A DNA stretch of 24,692 bases from Desulfotignum sp032250905 (lineage in GTDB: Bacteria > Desulfobacterota > Desulfobacteria > Desulfobacterales > Desulfobacteraceae): the NCBI GenBank assembly GCA_032250905.1, contig JAVVEQ010000050.1:1-24692 (forward strand). Direction: 5' to 3'. Below are positions 1-7,667 of the stretch, piece by piece (the first letter of the stretch is position 1; each line of letters begins with the position of its first letter). The position numbers and the translations under genes are program-made. The notes beneath the pieces are model-generated. The model searched no databases, was not told where the DNA came from, and saw only the letters and a list, made by a program, of their open reading frames with translations.

Positions 1-51
1 CCCTCCTTTCCGGTTCCTCGTGTTTGCCCGTATGAAAATTTTACATACATC

Positions 52-80
52 TTGAAAAAAGATTGTTTCCGCTGTATATA
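52..80 (+). promoter_or_regulatory. Sigma-70-type promoter of the SRP RNA gene
   Basis: TTGAAA at 52-57 and TATATA at 75-80 are separated by 17 nt. An overlapping TATAAT at 79-84 is a better hexamer but leaves a 21-nt spacer. Either would start transcription near 87-92, just before the G-rich 5' arm of the SRP RNA. The hexamers are seen; promoter use is inferred. Confidence 0.55.
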
Positions 81-90
81 TAATGTTTCC

Positions 91-220
91 GGCCGGCAGA
101 CCGGATACGGTACAATTCTGATCGGTCGCCTTGTAACAGAAGGACATGAACCTCGTCAGGTCCGGAAGGAAGCAGCGATAAGTGATCTCTTCTGTGTCAG
201 GGATCGATCCCGGTCATGCA
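91..220 (+). ncRNA. ffs: Bacterial small signal recognition particle RNA (4.5S type)
   Basis: The near-invariant SRP domain IV core GGTCCGGAAGGAAGCAGC lies at 159-176, with the GGAA tetraloop at 164-167 and the asymmetric-loop bases that bind Ffh. The hairpin extends through ACAGAAG (136-142) pairing with CTTCTGT (189-195). It is closed at the base by GACCGG (99-104) pairing with CCGGTC (210-215). A run of six T at 222-227 follows, as expected for a terminator. This is a short Alu-less RNA of roughly 117-130 nt that works with Ffh and FtsY in targeting membrane proteins. The exact 5' and 3' ends are uncertain: a further possible pairing of 91-99 with 236-244 would give a longer transcript. 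Any short ORF across this region is a reading-frame accident. Confidence 0.93.
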
Positions 221-274
221 ATTTTTTCGCATCTCCTGTCGGCCGGTTTATTTTTTCCTGCCCCTTTTTATATC

Positions 275-302
275 TTGACATGCAATCAAACAGACTTACT
301 TT
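275..302 (+). promoter_or_regulatory. Possible promoter of grpE-dnaK
   Basis: A perfect TTGACA (275-280) is followed after 16 nt by TACTTT (297-302), about 70 nt before the grpE start. The -10 match is modest. No CIRCE operator (TTAGCACTC-N9-GAGTGCTAA) and no clear sigma-32 -10 element are visible here, so heat-shock control of this operon is not explained by the window. Confidence 0.35.
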
Positions 303-370
303 TCAGCCATAATTTACAAAAATACTATCATTTGCCAATAAATTATAATGTTTTGGATCAGGAGATAAAA

Positions 371-955
371 TTGGTACTGAAAGAAAAGTCCAAGGGTGAA
401 AGCAACGCACAGGATCCTTCCACCGGCAAAGATGCGGAATCGGCTGAACAAACCAATGATACAGCCGGCCAGGAGTCGTCTTCTAAGGAGAAGGACATCG
501 CCTCGCTGGAAGCGGCGATAGAAGCTGAAAAGGATCGATTTATGAGGCTCTCTGCCGAATTCGACAACTACCGAAAAAGAAAGCAAAGAGAAATTGACGA
601 ATTCAGGAAATTTGCCAATGAAACAATTTTCAAACAATTTTTATCGGTTGTAGACAATCTGGAAAGGGCCATTACTTCCGCAGAAAACAACAATGACATC
701 GAAAGTCTTTTAAAGGGAGTGAAATTGACCCACAAAGAGATTCTGAAAGTGTTTCAGGATTTTAATGTCAAACCGGTGAAAGCGGAGAACCAGTCATTTG
801 ATCCGAATTATCACCAGGCGGTCACCCAGAAGGAAACCGATGAAGTCCCTGAAAACACGATTACGGATGTACTCCAGACGGGATATCTTCTTCATGGCAG
901 GTTGATCCGGCCCGCCATGGTTGTTGTTTCAAAATCAACAGGCAATGATTCATAA
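371..955 (+). CDS. grpE: Nucleotide exchange factor GrpE
   Basis: Co-chaperone that releases ADP from DnaK in the cytoplasm. The product is 194 aa with a TTG start at 371, chosen because AGGAG (360-364) precedes it by 6 nt. The open frame continues back to 182, but that extension runs through the SRP RNA end and its T-rich tract, and no other start there has a ribosome binding site. The first ~55 residues are acidic and low complexity, as in most GrpE. A long coiled-coil helix (about residues 55-110, with the typical FDNYRKRKQRE segment) follows, then the C-terminal beta domain with FDPNYHQAV and the closing GYLLHGRLIRPAMVVVSK. Length and order match the family. It lies 40 nt upstream of dnaK and is surely co-transcribed with it. 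Confidence 0.95.
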   Translation: MVLKEKSKGESNAQDPSTGKDAESAEQTNDTAGQESSSKEKDIASLEAAIEAEKDRFMRLSAEFDNYRKRKQREIDEFRKFANETIFKQFLSVVDNLERAITSAENNNDIESLLKGVKLTHKEILKVFQDFNVKPVKAENQSFDPNYHQAVTQKETDEVPENTITDVLQTGYLLHGRLIRPAMVVVSKSTGNDS

Positions 956-995
956 AAACCAAAAGCTAAATTAAATATATCTTGGAGGATTTGTT

Positions 996-2909
996 ATGGG
1001 AAAAATAATTGGAATAGACCTGGGAACCACCAACTCCTGTGTTGCAATCATGGAAGCCGGAGGAGAGGCTAAAATCATCACCAATGCGGAAGGTGGTCGG
1101 ACGACCCCCTCCATTGTCGCCATGACGGAAAGCGGTGAACGGATCGTGGGGCAGGCAGCCAAACGTCAGGCCATCACCAATCCCGAAAACACCGTATTCG
1201 GTGTCAAGCGGCTGATCGGCAGAAAATTCAATTCAAAGGAAGTGCAAACGGATATCCCCAATCTCCCCTATAAGATTGAAGCTGCATCCAACGGGGATAC
1301 CCGGATCAATTTGAGGGGCAAGCAGTACAGCCCGGCTGAGATCTCTTCGTTTATTCTGGCCAATATCAAGAAAACCGCGGAAGATTATCTGGGCGAAGAG
1401 GTCAAGGAAGCGGTGATTACCGTACCTGCATACTTCAATGACAGCCAGCGTCAGGCCACCAAAGATGCCGGAAAAATCGCCGGTCTGGACGTCAAACGGA
1501 TCATCAACGAGCCCACAGCGGCATCCCTGGCATACGGACTGGACAAAAAAGGGGAAGAAAAAATCGCGGTCTTCGACCTGGGCGGCGGTACATTCGACGT
1601 ATCCATCCTGGAAATCGGCGACGGGGTGTTTGAGGTGAAATCCACATCCGGAGATACCCACCTGGGCGGTGAAGATTTCGACCTGAGAATTATCGAATAC
1701 ATTGCCAATGAATTCAAAAAAGATCAGGGCATCGATGTCCGCAATGATAAAATGGCACTCCAGCGCCTCAAGGAAGCAGCGGAAAAAGCCAAAATGGAAC
1801 TGTCCAGCTCAACGGAAACCAGTATCAATCTGCCGTTTATCACGGCCGATGCCTCCGGCCCCAAACACCTGGATGTCAGACTGACACGAGCCAAACTGGA
1901 ATCCCTGGTGGGGGATCTGCTCGACAATCTGGAAGGGCCCTGCAAAAAGGCATTGAAAGAAGCGGGACTGGGACCCAATGGTGTGGATGAAGTGGTACTG
2001 GTCGGCGGTATGACCCGCATGCCGGCTGTTCAGCAGCGGGTAGAAAAAATATTCGGCAAAAAACCACACAAAGGGGTGAACCCGGATGAAGTCGTTGCCA
2101 TGGGTGCGGCAGTTCAGGCCGGTGTGCTCCAGGGGGATGTCAACGATGTCCTGCTGCTGGACGTCACTCCGCTTTCCCTTGGGATTGAAACCTTAGGGGG
2201 TGTCATGACAAAACTCATTGAAAAGAACACCACCATTCCCACCAAGAAAAGCCAGGTGTTCTCCACGGCTGCGGACAATCAGCCCGCCGTGTCCATCCAT
2301 GTACTCCAGGGAGAACGGGAGATGGCGGCGGACAACAAGACCCTGGGACGGTTCGAACTGGCAGATATTCCGCCGGCACCGCGCGGGGTTCCTCAGATAG
2401 AGGTGTCATTTGATATCGATGCCAACGGCATTGTCCAGGTATCTGCCAAAGACAAAGCCACAGGAAAGGAACAGTCCATACGCATTACAGCCGCTTCCGG
2501 TCTGTCTGACGAAGAGATCAAAAAAATGGTCAAAGACGCGGAAATGCATGCGGAAGAAGACAAAAAGAAGCGGACCCTGGTGGACACCCGTAACCAGGCT
2601 GAAGCGCTGGTGGATCAGACTGAAAAAACCCTGAAGGAACACGGCTCAAAAGTGGATGCAGACACCAGGAAAAATATTGAATCTGCTGTGGAAGCATTGA
2701 AGCTGGCCAAAGATTCCGACAATGTTGAAGATATCCAGCAGAAAATTGAAGCCCTTTCTCAAGCGTCCCACAAACTGGCTGAAGTGATGTACCAGCAGGC
2801 GGCATCTTCCCAGGAAGGTGATGCCGGGGGCGGCACCGGCAGTGCAGATGCCCAGGCAGATGATGATGTCGTGGATGCGGATTTTGAAGAGGTACAAAAA
2901 GACAAATAA
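996..2909 (+). CDS. dnaK: Molecular chaperone DnaK (Hsp70)
   Basis: ATP-dependent Hsp70 chaperone, 637 aa, full length. The ATPase domain carries the phosphate-1 loop IGIDLGTTNS near the N terminus, the phosphate-2 loop FDLGGGTFDVS and the adenosine motif VLVGGMTRMP. The linker and substrate-binding domain begin with DVLLLDVTPLSLGIETLGG. The lid is helical, and the protein ends in a Gly/Asp-rich tail with DVVDADFEEV, typical of proteobacterial DnaK. The ATG start has a strong GGAGG about 8 nt upstream. It forms a two-gene unit with grpE; no dnaJ follows, since transcription is stopped by the hairpin at 2942-2983. Confidence 0.99.
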   Translation: MGKIIGIDLGTTNSCVAIMEAGGEAKIITNAEGGRTTPSIVAMTESGERIVGQAAKRQAITNPENTVFGVKRLIGRKFNSKEVQTDIPNLPYKIEAASNGDTRINLRGKQYSPAEISSFILANIKKTAEDYLGEEVKEAVITVPAYFNDSQRQATKDAGKIAGLDVKRIINEPTAASLAYGLDKKGEEKIAVFDLGGGTFDVSILEIGDGVFEVKSTSGDTHLGGEDFDLRIIEYIANEFKKDQGIDVRNDKMALQRLKEAAEKAKMELSSSTETSINLPFITADASGPKHLDVRLTRAKLESLVGDLLDNLEGPCKKALKEAGLGPNGVDEVVLVGGMTRMPAVQQRVEKIFGKKPHKGVNPDEVVAMGAAVQAGVLQGDVNDVLLLDVTPLSLGIETLGGVMTKLIEKNTTIPTKKSQVFSTAADNQPAVSIHVLQGEREMAADNKTLGRFELADIPPAPRGVPQIEVSFDIDANGIVQVSAKDKATGKEQSIRITAASGLSDEEIKKMVKDAEMHAEEDKKKRTLVDTRNQAEALVDQTEKTLKEHGSKVDADTRKNIESAVEALKLAKDSDNVEDIQQKIEALSQASHKLAEVMYQQAASSQEGDAGGGTGSADAQADDDVVDADFEEVQKDK

Positions 2910-2933
2910 CACCCTTTTTTTAAAACCATTGGG

Positions 2934-2962
2934 TTGAACATAATCCTGCCGTGGTCTATATT
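2934..2962 (+). promoter_or_regulatory. Possible promoter of the acyl-CoA synthetase operon, inside the dnaK terminator
   Basis: TTGAAC (2934-2939) and TATATT (2957-2962) are separated by exactly 17 nt. The -10 element lies in the loop of the dnaK terminator, so initiation would fall near 2969, in its 3' arm. There is no other room for a promoter, since the terminator T-run ends only 34 nt before the gene start. Hexamers are seen; function is inferred. Confidence 0.4.
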
Positions 2963-2983
2963 GATCCGGCAGGATTTTTTTTT
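2942..2983 (+). terminator. Rho-independent terminator after dnaK
   Basis: AATCCTGCCG (2942-2951) pairs perfectly with CGGCAGGATT (2967-2976), and a run of nine T covers 2975-2983. It ends the grpE-dnaK transcript 33 nt after the dnaK stop. Confidence 0.9.
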
Positions 2984-3017
2984 ACCCCCAAGCCAAAACA
3001 AAGGTAGTGCACGGTTT

Positions 3018-4607
3018 ATGCGAATTACAGACATACTGGCTCAAAACAACCGGCTTTACAGGGATAAGGTTGCACTGGTAGAACGGATTCCCGCCCGATC
3101 TGAAAGAAAAGAGCTCACCTGGAATCAGTTTCATACCATGTCCTGCCGAATGGCCAACGCACTGAAGCGCCACGGCATTGAAAAATCAGACACCGTGGTC
3201 CAGCTGATGACCAACAGCCTGGAATGGCTGCCCATCTATTTCGGTATCCTTTACGCCGGTGCCTGGGCAGTTCCACTCAATTTCCGATTTGAATCCGACA
3301 AAATTCTTTTGTGTGCCAGGACCGCAGCGCCAAAGGTCTTTATCTTCGGTCCGGAATTCATTGAGCGCATTGACACCATCCGTCAGGAATTGACCGGTTG
3401 TGTGTCTCTCTGGATATTTACCGGGCGTGAAAATGACTGTCCGGACTGGGCTGTTTCTCTGGATGGATTCATCGCTGGCCACAACGGAAAACATCCACCG
3501 GAAATCGATGTGGGACCGGATGATGATGCAGCTCTGTATTTTACATCCGGTACCACCGGCACACCCAAGGCGGTGCTGATCACTCACCGGAATTTGACCC
3601 ACGCCTGTGAGGTGGAAAACAGACATCACGGTCAGACCGATGAGGATGTATTTCTCTGCATCCCCCCCCTGTATCACACAGGGGCAAAAATGCACTGGAT
3701 GGGCAGTTTTATGGTGGGGGGAAAATGTATTCTGCTGAACGGTGTGAAACCGGAGTGGATCCTGGAGGCGGTGTCTGAGGAACAGTGCACTATTGCCTGG
3801 CTGCTCGTTCCCTGGGCCCATGACATTCTCATTTCAATAGAAAACAGCACCATCGATTTATCTAAATATCATCTGGATCAATGGCGGCTCATGCATTCCG
3901 GAGCCCAACCCGTTCCCCCCAGCCTTGTAGACCGCTGGAAAAAAATTTTTCCATTTCAGGGGTATGACACCAATTACGGTCTGACGGAATCCACCGGTCC
4001 TGGCTGCATTCACTTAGGGCTTGAAAACAGCCTCCATGTCGGGCCCATTGGCAAGCCCGGATACGGATGGGAAGCCAAAATCGTGGACAAGCAGGGCAAC
4101 CATCTGTTTGCCAATGAAACCGGTGAGTTGATTGTCCGTGGGCCGGGTGTCATGAGAGCCTATTACAAAAATGAGGCTGCCACAAAAAAAACGCTCAAGG
4201 ACGGATGGCTTTACACCGGTGATATCGCCAGATATGACAAAGACGGATTCATCTGGCTGGTAGACCGGAGAAAAGATGTGATTATCTATGGCGGGGAAAA
4301 CATTTTTCCCAATGAAATCGAAAATTTTTTTCTCACCCACAAAAAAATAAAAGACATTGCAGTGATCGGAGTCCCGGATGAACGGCTTGGAGAAATTCCC
4401 GCCGGAATCATCAGCGTCAAGCCCAATTGCATGATCTGTGAGCAGGACATACTGGATTTTCAGCAGGCCCTGCCCCGGTATAAACGGTTGAGAAAAATAT
4501 TTTTCGGGGATGTTCCAAGGAATCCCACCGGCAAGATTGAAAAACCCAAACTTCGGCGCCTGTATGCGGAAGACAAACGAAAAGATCCGCAGAAACTGAT
4601 GCGCTGA
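3018..4607 (+). CDS. AMP-forming acyl-CoA synthetase (fatty-acid/aryl-acid CoA ligase family)
   Basis: ANL-superfamily adenylating enzyme that activates a carboxylic acid to its CoA thioester through an acyl-AMP. The product is 529 aa. The frame is open from 2934, but that part crosses the dnaK terminator, so the ATG at 3018 (AGGTAG ten nt upstream) is preferred. Motifs in order: the phosphate-binding loop TSGTTGTPK near residue 176, YGLTEST near 320, the ATP-binding Asp in LYTGD near 402, the hinge region DRRKDVIIYGGENIFPNEIE after 415, and the catalytic Lys in NPTGK near 506. All core motifs are intact. The acid substrate cannot be told from sequence; medium/long-chain fatty or aromatic acids are both possible. 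It is followed by lolA after 17 nt and nadA after that, an unrelated set likely sharing one transcript. Confidence 0.93.
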   Translation: MRITDILAQNNRLYRDKVALVERIPARSERKELTWNQFHTMSCRMANALKRHGIEKSDTVVQLMTNSLEWLPIYFGILYAGAWAVPLNFRFESDKILLCARTAAPKVFIFGPEFIERIDTIRQELTGCVSLWIFTGRENDCPDWAVSLDGFIAGHNGKHPPEIDVGPDDDAALYFTSGTTGTPKAVLITHRNLTHACEVENRHHGQTDEDVFLCIPPLYHTGAKMHWMGSFMVGGKCILLNGVKPEWILEAVSEEQCTIAWLLVPWAHDILISIENSTIDLSKYHLDQWRLMHSGAQPVPPSLVDRWKKIFPFQGYDTNYGLTESTGPGCIHLGLENSLHVGPIGKPGYGWEAKIVDKQGNHLFANETGELIVRGPGVMRAYYKNEAATKKTLKDGWLYTGDIARYDKDGFIWLVDRRKDVIIYGGENIFPNEIENFFLTHKKIKDIAVIGVPDERLGEIPAGIISVKPNCMICEQDILDFQQALPRYKRLRKIFFGDVPRNPTGKIEKPKLRRLYAEDKRKDPQKLMR

Positions 4608-4624
4608 AAACAAGGATATTGCTC

Positions 4625-5275
4625 GTGAAACTTCTCAAACTTTTTTTCATTGTCCTGTTGTGTCATGGATGGATCCATCTGGCAGCAGCTTCAGATACCC
4701 GTATCCTGGAACAAACCATCCTGGACGGACTTGAAGATCAGTATGCCGGCCGCAGTTTTTCCGCAGAATTCGTACAGACTTCAGTTCTTTCCGCCCTGGA
4801 CATCAGCGAAACCGCATCCGGGCGGGCCTGGTTCAGTCATCCCGGAAAAATGAAATGGCAATACCTGGAACCTGAACGCCATGACATTATCACCAACGGC
4901 GATACCCTCTGGATTTACAGGCCCGATGAAAACCAGGTGATGATCGGTGATGCGGCCCCGTTCTTTCAGTCCGGTGCCGGAGGTGCATTTTTATCCGATA
5001 TCTCGCAACTGAAAAAAAACCATACTGCTACGGTCACCGAATCCACTGATCAGTGGGTGGAACTGCAGTTAGACACGACATCCGGCAATCCGGATATTCG
5101 ATTTATTCGTATTCGGGTCACCCGGAAAGATTTTCAGATTCTGAAAGTCACCACCGTGAATGCGGCCGGGGATATCACACGATTTGAACTGAGCGACATC
5201 CAGTTTCTGGAATTGTCTGACGATACGTTCGAATTTGACATTCCGCCGAAAACCCATATCATTCAAATGAATTGA
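4625..5275 (+). CDS. lolA: Outer-membrane lipoprotein carrier protein LolA
   Basis: Periplasmic chaperone that takes lipoproteins from the LolCDE complex to the outer membrane. The GTG at 4625 is the likely start: AAGGA (4612-4616) sits 8 nt before it, but only 2 nt before the TTG at 4619. The 216-aa product begins with a classic signal peptide (MKLL, a hydrophobic stretch, then cleavage near LAAAS). The mature part shows the LolA pattern: FSAEFVQT, the SGRAWFSHPGKMKWQYLEPE strand pair, a DTLWIYRPDENQV strand, and the C-terminal FELSDIQFLELSDDTFEFDIPP. Length fits the family. Its presence indicates a Gram-negative cell envelope. It lies between the acyl-CoA synthetase and nadA with short gaps on both sides. 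Confidence 0.92.
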   Translation: MKLLKLFFIVLLCHGWIHLAAASDTRILEQTILDGLEDQYAGRSFSAEFVQTSVLSALDISETASGRAWFSHPGKMKWQYLEPERHDIITNGDTLWIYRPDENQVMIGDAAPFFQSGAGGAFLSDISQLKKNHTATVTESTDQWVELQLDTTSGNPDIRFIRIRVTRKDFQILKVTTVNAAGDITRFELSDIQFLELSDDTFEFDIPPKTHIIQMN

Positions 5276-5300
5276 CAAGCAAGATCAAAGGAACACACCT

Positions 5301-6194
5301 ATGAAAGAAACGATCCGGGAACTGGCCGCCCAAAAAAATGCCATTATCCTGGCCCACAATTATCAACCCCCTGAGATCCAGGATATCGCTGACCTGTGCG
5401 GTGACTCCCTGGAACTGAGTATTCAGGCTGCAAAAACCACTGCGGATATCATCGTATTCTGCGGTGTCCACTTCATGGCGGAAACCGCATCCATCCTCTG
5501 TCCGGACAAGACCGTACTTCTGCCCAACCCCGAAGCCGGCTGCCCCATGGCGGACATGGTGGAACCCACAGCTTTGACCGCCAGAAAACAAGCCCTGGGA
5601 AACATTCCGGTTGTGACATATGTGAACTCTTCGGCGGCCGTCAAGGCGGTATCTGATATCTGCTGCACCTCGGCCAACGTGATTGATGTGGTCAATGCCC
5701 TTTCCGCCGATCAGGTGCTGATGGTACCGGATAAAAACCTGGCCAGATACGCTGCCGGGCACACGGACAAAACGATCCATCTATGGGACGGATATTGTCC
5801 GTTTCACAACAACCTGACACCTGAAGAGGTGGCAATGGCAAGGCAGGATCATCCGGGTGCACTGTTCATGGCCCATCCCGAATGCCCACCAGAAATACTG
5901 GCCCTGGCCGATACCATCCAGTCCACTTCCGGCATGATCCGATACGCAAAAAACAGCACGCACCGCCAGTTCATCGTTGGTACGGAAGTCGGCCTGCTTT
6001 ATCCGATCTCCAAGGCCAACCCGGACAAACAGTTTTTCCCGGCTTCTTTAAAAATGCGGTGCGAGGATATGAAAAAAATCAGTCTGAAAGACATTAAAAA
6101 CAGTCTGGAGACACTGTCTGGAGAGATCAAAGTACCAGAGCATATCCGGAAAAATGCCCTGGGTGCGGTGCAGAAAATGATAGATCTGGGATGA
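5301..6194 (+). CDS. nadA: Quinolinate synthase NadA
   Basis: [4Fe-4S] enzyme that condenses iminoaspartate with dihydroxyacetone phosphate to quinolinate in NAD synthesis. The product is 297 aa, the compact form typical of anaerobes and archaea. Residues 13-22 hold the AIILAHNYQ motif. The three cluster ligands expected for the family are visible as Cys81 (AGCPMAD), Cys166 (DGYCPFHN) and Cys254 (MRCEDMKK), with GTEVGLLY before the last. ATG start with AAAGGA upstream. The gene lies 25 nt after lolA. Its usual partner nadB (L-aspartate oxidase) is not in the window, so the iminoaspartate source is encoded elsewhere or is an aspartate dehydrogenase. Confidence 0.96.
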   Translation: MKETIRELAAQKNAIILAHNYQPPEIQDIADLCGDSLELSIQAAKTTADIIVFCGVHFMAETASILCPDKTVLLPNPEAGCPMADMVEPTALTARKQALGNIPVVTYVNSSAAVKAVSDICCTSANVIDVVNALSADQVLMVPDKNLARYAAGHTDKTIHLWDGYCPFHNNLTPEEVAMARQDHPGALFMAHPECPPEILALADTIQSTSGMIRYAKNSTHRQFIVGTEVGLLYPISKANPDKQFFPASLKMRCEDMKKISLKDIKNSLETLSGEIKVPEHIRKNALGAVQKMIDLG

Positions 6195-6200
6195 TATGCC

Positions 6201-6230
6201 AAAGGCCGGCATCATGTCATGCCGGCCTTT
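6201..6230. terminator. Symmetric hairpin terminator between nadA and yebC
   Basis: AAAGGCCGGCAT (6201-6212) and ATGCCGGCCTTT (6219-6230) form a perfect 12-bp stem with a 6-nt loop, 6 nt after the nadA stop. It lies between two convergent genes and its A/T ends give a short U-run on both strands, so it can serve both. The U-runs are only three long, so efficiency is uncertain. Confidence 0.8.
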
Positions 6231-6265
6231 GATTCATGAATGCAGCAAAACATCGGCAACAGTGA

Positions 6266-7009
6266 TCATACGCCCTCGTAAACCTCATCCGGGATATCGG
6301 CATTGGTATAAAATTTCTGAACATCATCGCAGTCATCAAGCGCTTCCATGAAGCGGATCATCTGTTCCGCCTCCTTGCCGGTGACCGCCGTCATGGTCTG
6401 GGGAATCATGGTGATTTCTGCCACTTCATAGGCAATTTCCGCTTTATCAAGTGCCTCCTGTACTGCATCGAACTCTAAGGGTTCCGTGATCACCTCATAC
6501 ACATCCCCCTCATCTTTGATGTCTTCTGCACCGGCGTCCAGAGCGACTTCCATGAGGACATCCTCATCCACTCCTTCCTTGTTTACGGCGATCAGCCCTT
6601 TTTTATCGAACATCCATGCCACACATCCATCCGTGCCCACATTGCCCCCGGCTTTGGAAAACATGTATCTGACATCGGCGATAGTCCGATTCCGGTTATC
6701 TGTGAGGCATTCCACCATCACCGCCACGCCACCGGGGCCGTATCCTTCATAGATGATTTCCTCATAGCTCACCCCTTCCAGTTCTCCTGTGCCTTTTTTT
6801 ATGGCCCGTTCAAAATTTTCCTTGGGCATGTTCTGGGCTTTGGCTTCTGCAATGGCCTGGCGCAGCCGGGGGTTGGACTCCGGATCTCCGCCGCCCATGC
6901 GGGCCGCCACCGTGATCTCCTTGATCAGTTTGGTGAAAATTTTCCCCCGTTTTTTGTCGGCCGCTCCTTTCTTGTGCTTGATGGTCGACCATTTGCTGTG
7001 TCCTGACAT
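6266..7009 (-). CDS. yebC: YebC/PmpR-family protein (DUF28, TACO1 type)
   Basis: Member of the broadly conserved YebC family. Members have been described as transcriptional regulators, and more recently as translation factors relieving ribosome stalling, so the precise role here is open. The product is 247 aa, full length, with the diagnostic N terminus MSGHSKWSTIKHKKGA, the NPRLRQAIAEAKAQNMPK helix region, YEGYGPGGVAVMVECLTDNRNRT and DGCVAWMF. Start ATG with AAGGAG about 7 nt upstream. It is the last gene of the radA-rlmE-yebC run, 16 nt after rlmE. Confidence 0.96.
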   Translation of the reverse strand: MSGHSKWSTIKHKKGAADKKRGKIFTKLIKEITVAARMGGGDPESNPRLRQAIAEAKAQNMPKENFERAIKKGTGELEGVSYEEIIYEGYGPGGVAVMVECLTDNRNRTIADVRYMFSKAGGNVGTDGCVAWMFDKKGLIAVNKEGVDEDVLMEVALDAGAEDIKDEGDVYEVITEPLEFDAVQEALDKAEIAYEVAEITMIPQTMTAVTGKEAEQMIRFMEALDDCDDVQKFYTNADIPDEVYEGV

Positions 7010-7025
7010 GAATTCACTCCTTACA

Positions 7026-7667
7026 TTACATGGATCGTTTATGTTTTGCGATTATATATATTTCCTTACTCTGTTTTCTGCAACTTTCCGGCTTGAAAAT
7101 CCGGCATGCCTCGAACCGTTTTTTCACCTGTTTTTCAAACTTTGAAAATTCATTGCCTTGAAAAATCTTACACACAAAATGGCCTTTTTCCGCCAGAAAA
7201 CGGTCCGACACCTCCAATGCCATCCGGCATAGCTCAAACGAACGAAACGCGTCCACATCTTTCCGGCCGGTGGTGGCTGGCGCCATATCCGAGAGAATCA
7301 CGTGGCAGCCTGACACCTGTTTGGGAAACAGATCTTCCCCCATTTCAAGAATATCCTGTTGAACCACGGTGACGTTGGATGGCAGATCGATCTCGACCGT
7401 TTGAATGTCAATACCGAACACACGTCCCTTCGGCCCGGTCTGGCTGGATGCATACAACAGCCAGGATCCTGGGGCGCACCCCAGATCCAGGATGACATCT
7501 TCTTTTTTAATGATACGAAATTTTTGCTGAATCTCTTTGAGCTTATAGACGGACCGGGCCGGATAATTTTCCGCCCGGGCCTGGCGTGTCAGGTGATCTT
7601 CCCAGTTTGTTCCCGCTGTCTTGCCGGACCGGTGATCTGATTTGATGCCTCGCTTTCTAGCTGCCAA
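7026..7667 (-). CDS. rlmE: 23S rRNA (uridine-2'-O)-methyltransferase RlmE (FtsJ/RrmJ)
   Basis: SAM-dependent methyltransferase that 2'-O-methylates the A-loop uridine (U2552 in E. coli) in the 50S subunit. The likely start is TTG at 7667: GGAGG (7678-7674) precedes it by 6 nt and it gives 213 aa, close to the usual 209. An ATG at 7688 would put the start further inside radA, upstream of that GGAGG. Motifs: ARSVYKL with catalytic Lys, the SAM loop LDLGCAPGSW, acidic GIDI, LSDMAP with catalytic Asp, VCKIFQG with catalytic Lys and KEIYIIA with Glu, so the K-D-K-E tetrad is complete. The gene overlaps the radA 3' end by 11 nt, which suggests translational coupling. Confidence 0.94.
   Translation of the reverse strand: MAARKRGIKSDHRSGKTAGTNWEDHLTRQARAENYPARSVYKLKEIQQKFRIIKKEDVILDLGCAPGSWLLYASSQTGPKGRVFGIDIQTVEIDLPSNVTVVQQDILEMGEDLFPKQVSGCHVILSDMAPATTGRKDVDAFRSFELCRMALEVSDRFLAEKGHFVCKIFQGNEFSKFEKQVKKRFEACRIFKPESCRKQSKEIYIIAKHKRSM

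Noticed and set aside
52..312. 86-codon frame across the SRP RNA and its flanks
   Set aside because: It runs straight through the SRP RNA core and T-run; no ribosome binding site and no recognisable protein.
221..370. CIRCE element or sigma-32 promoter before grpE
   Set aside because: Neither the TTAGCACTC dyad nor a CCCCAT-type -10 element is present.
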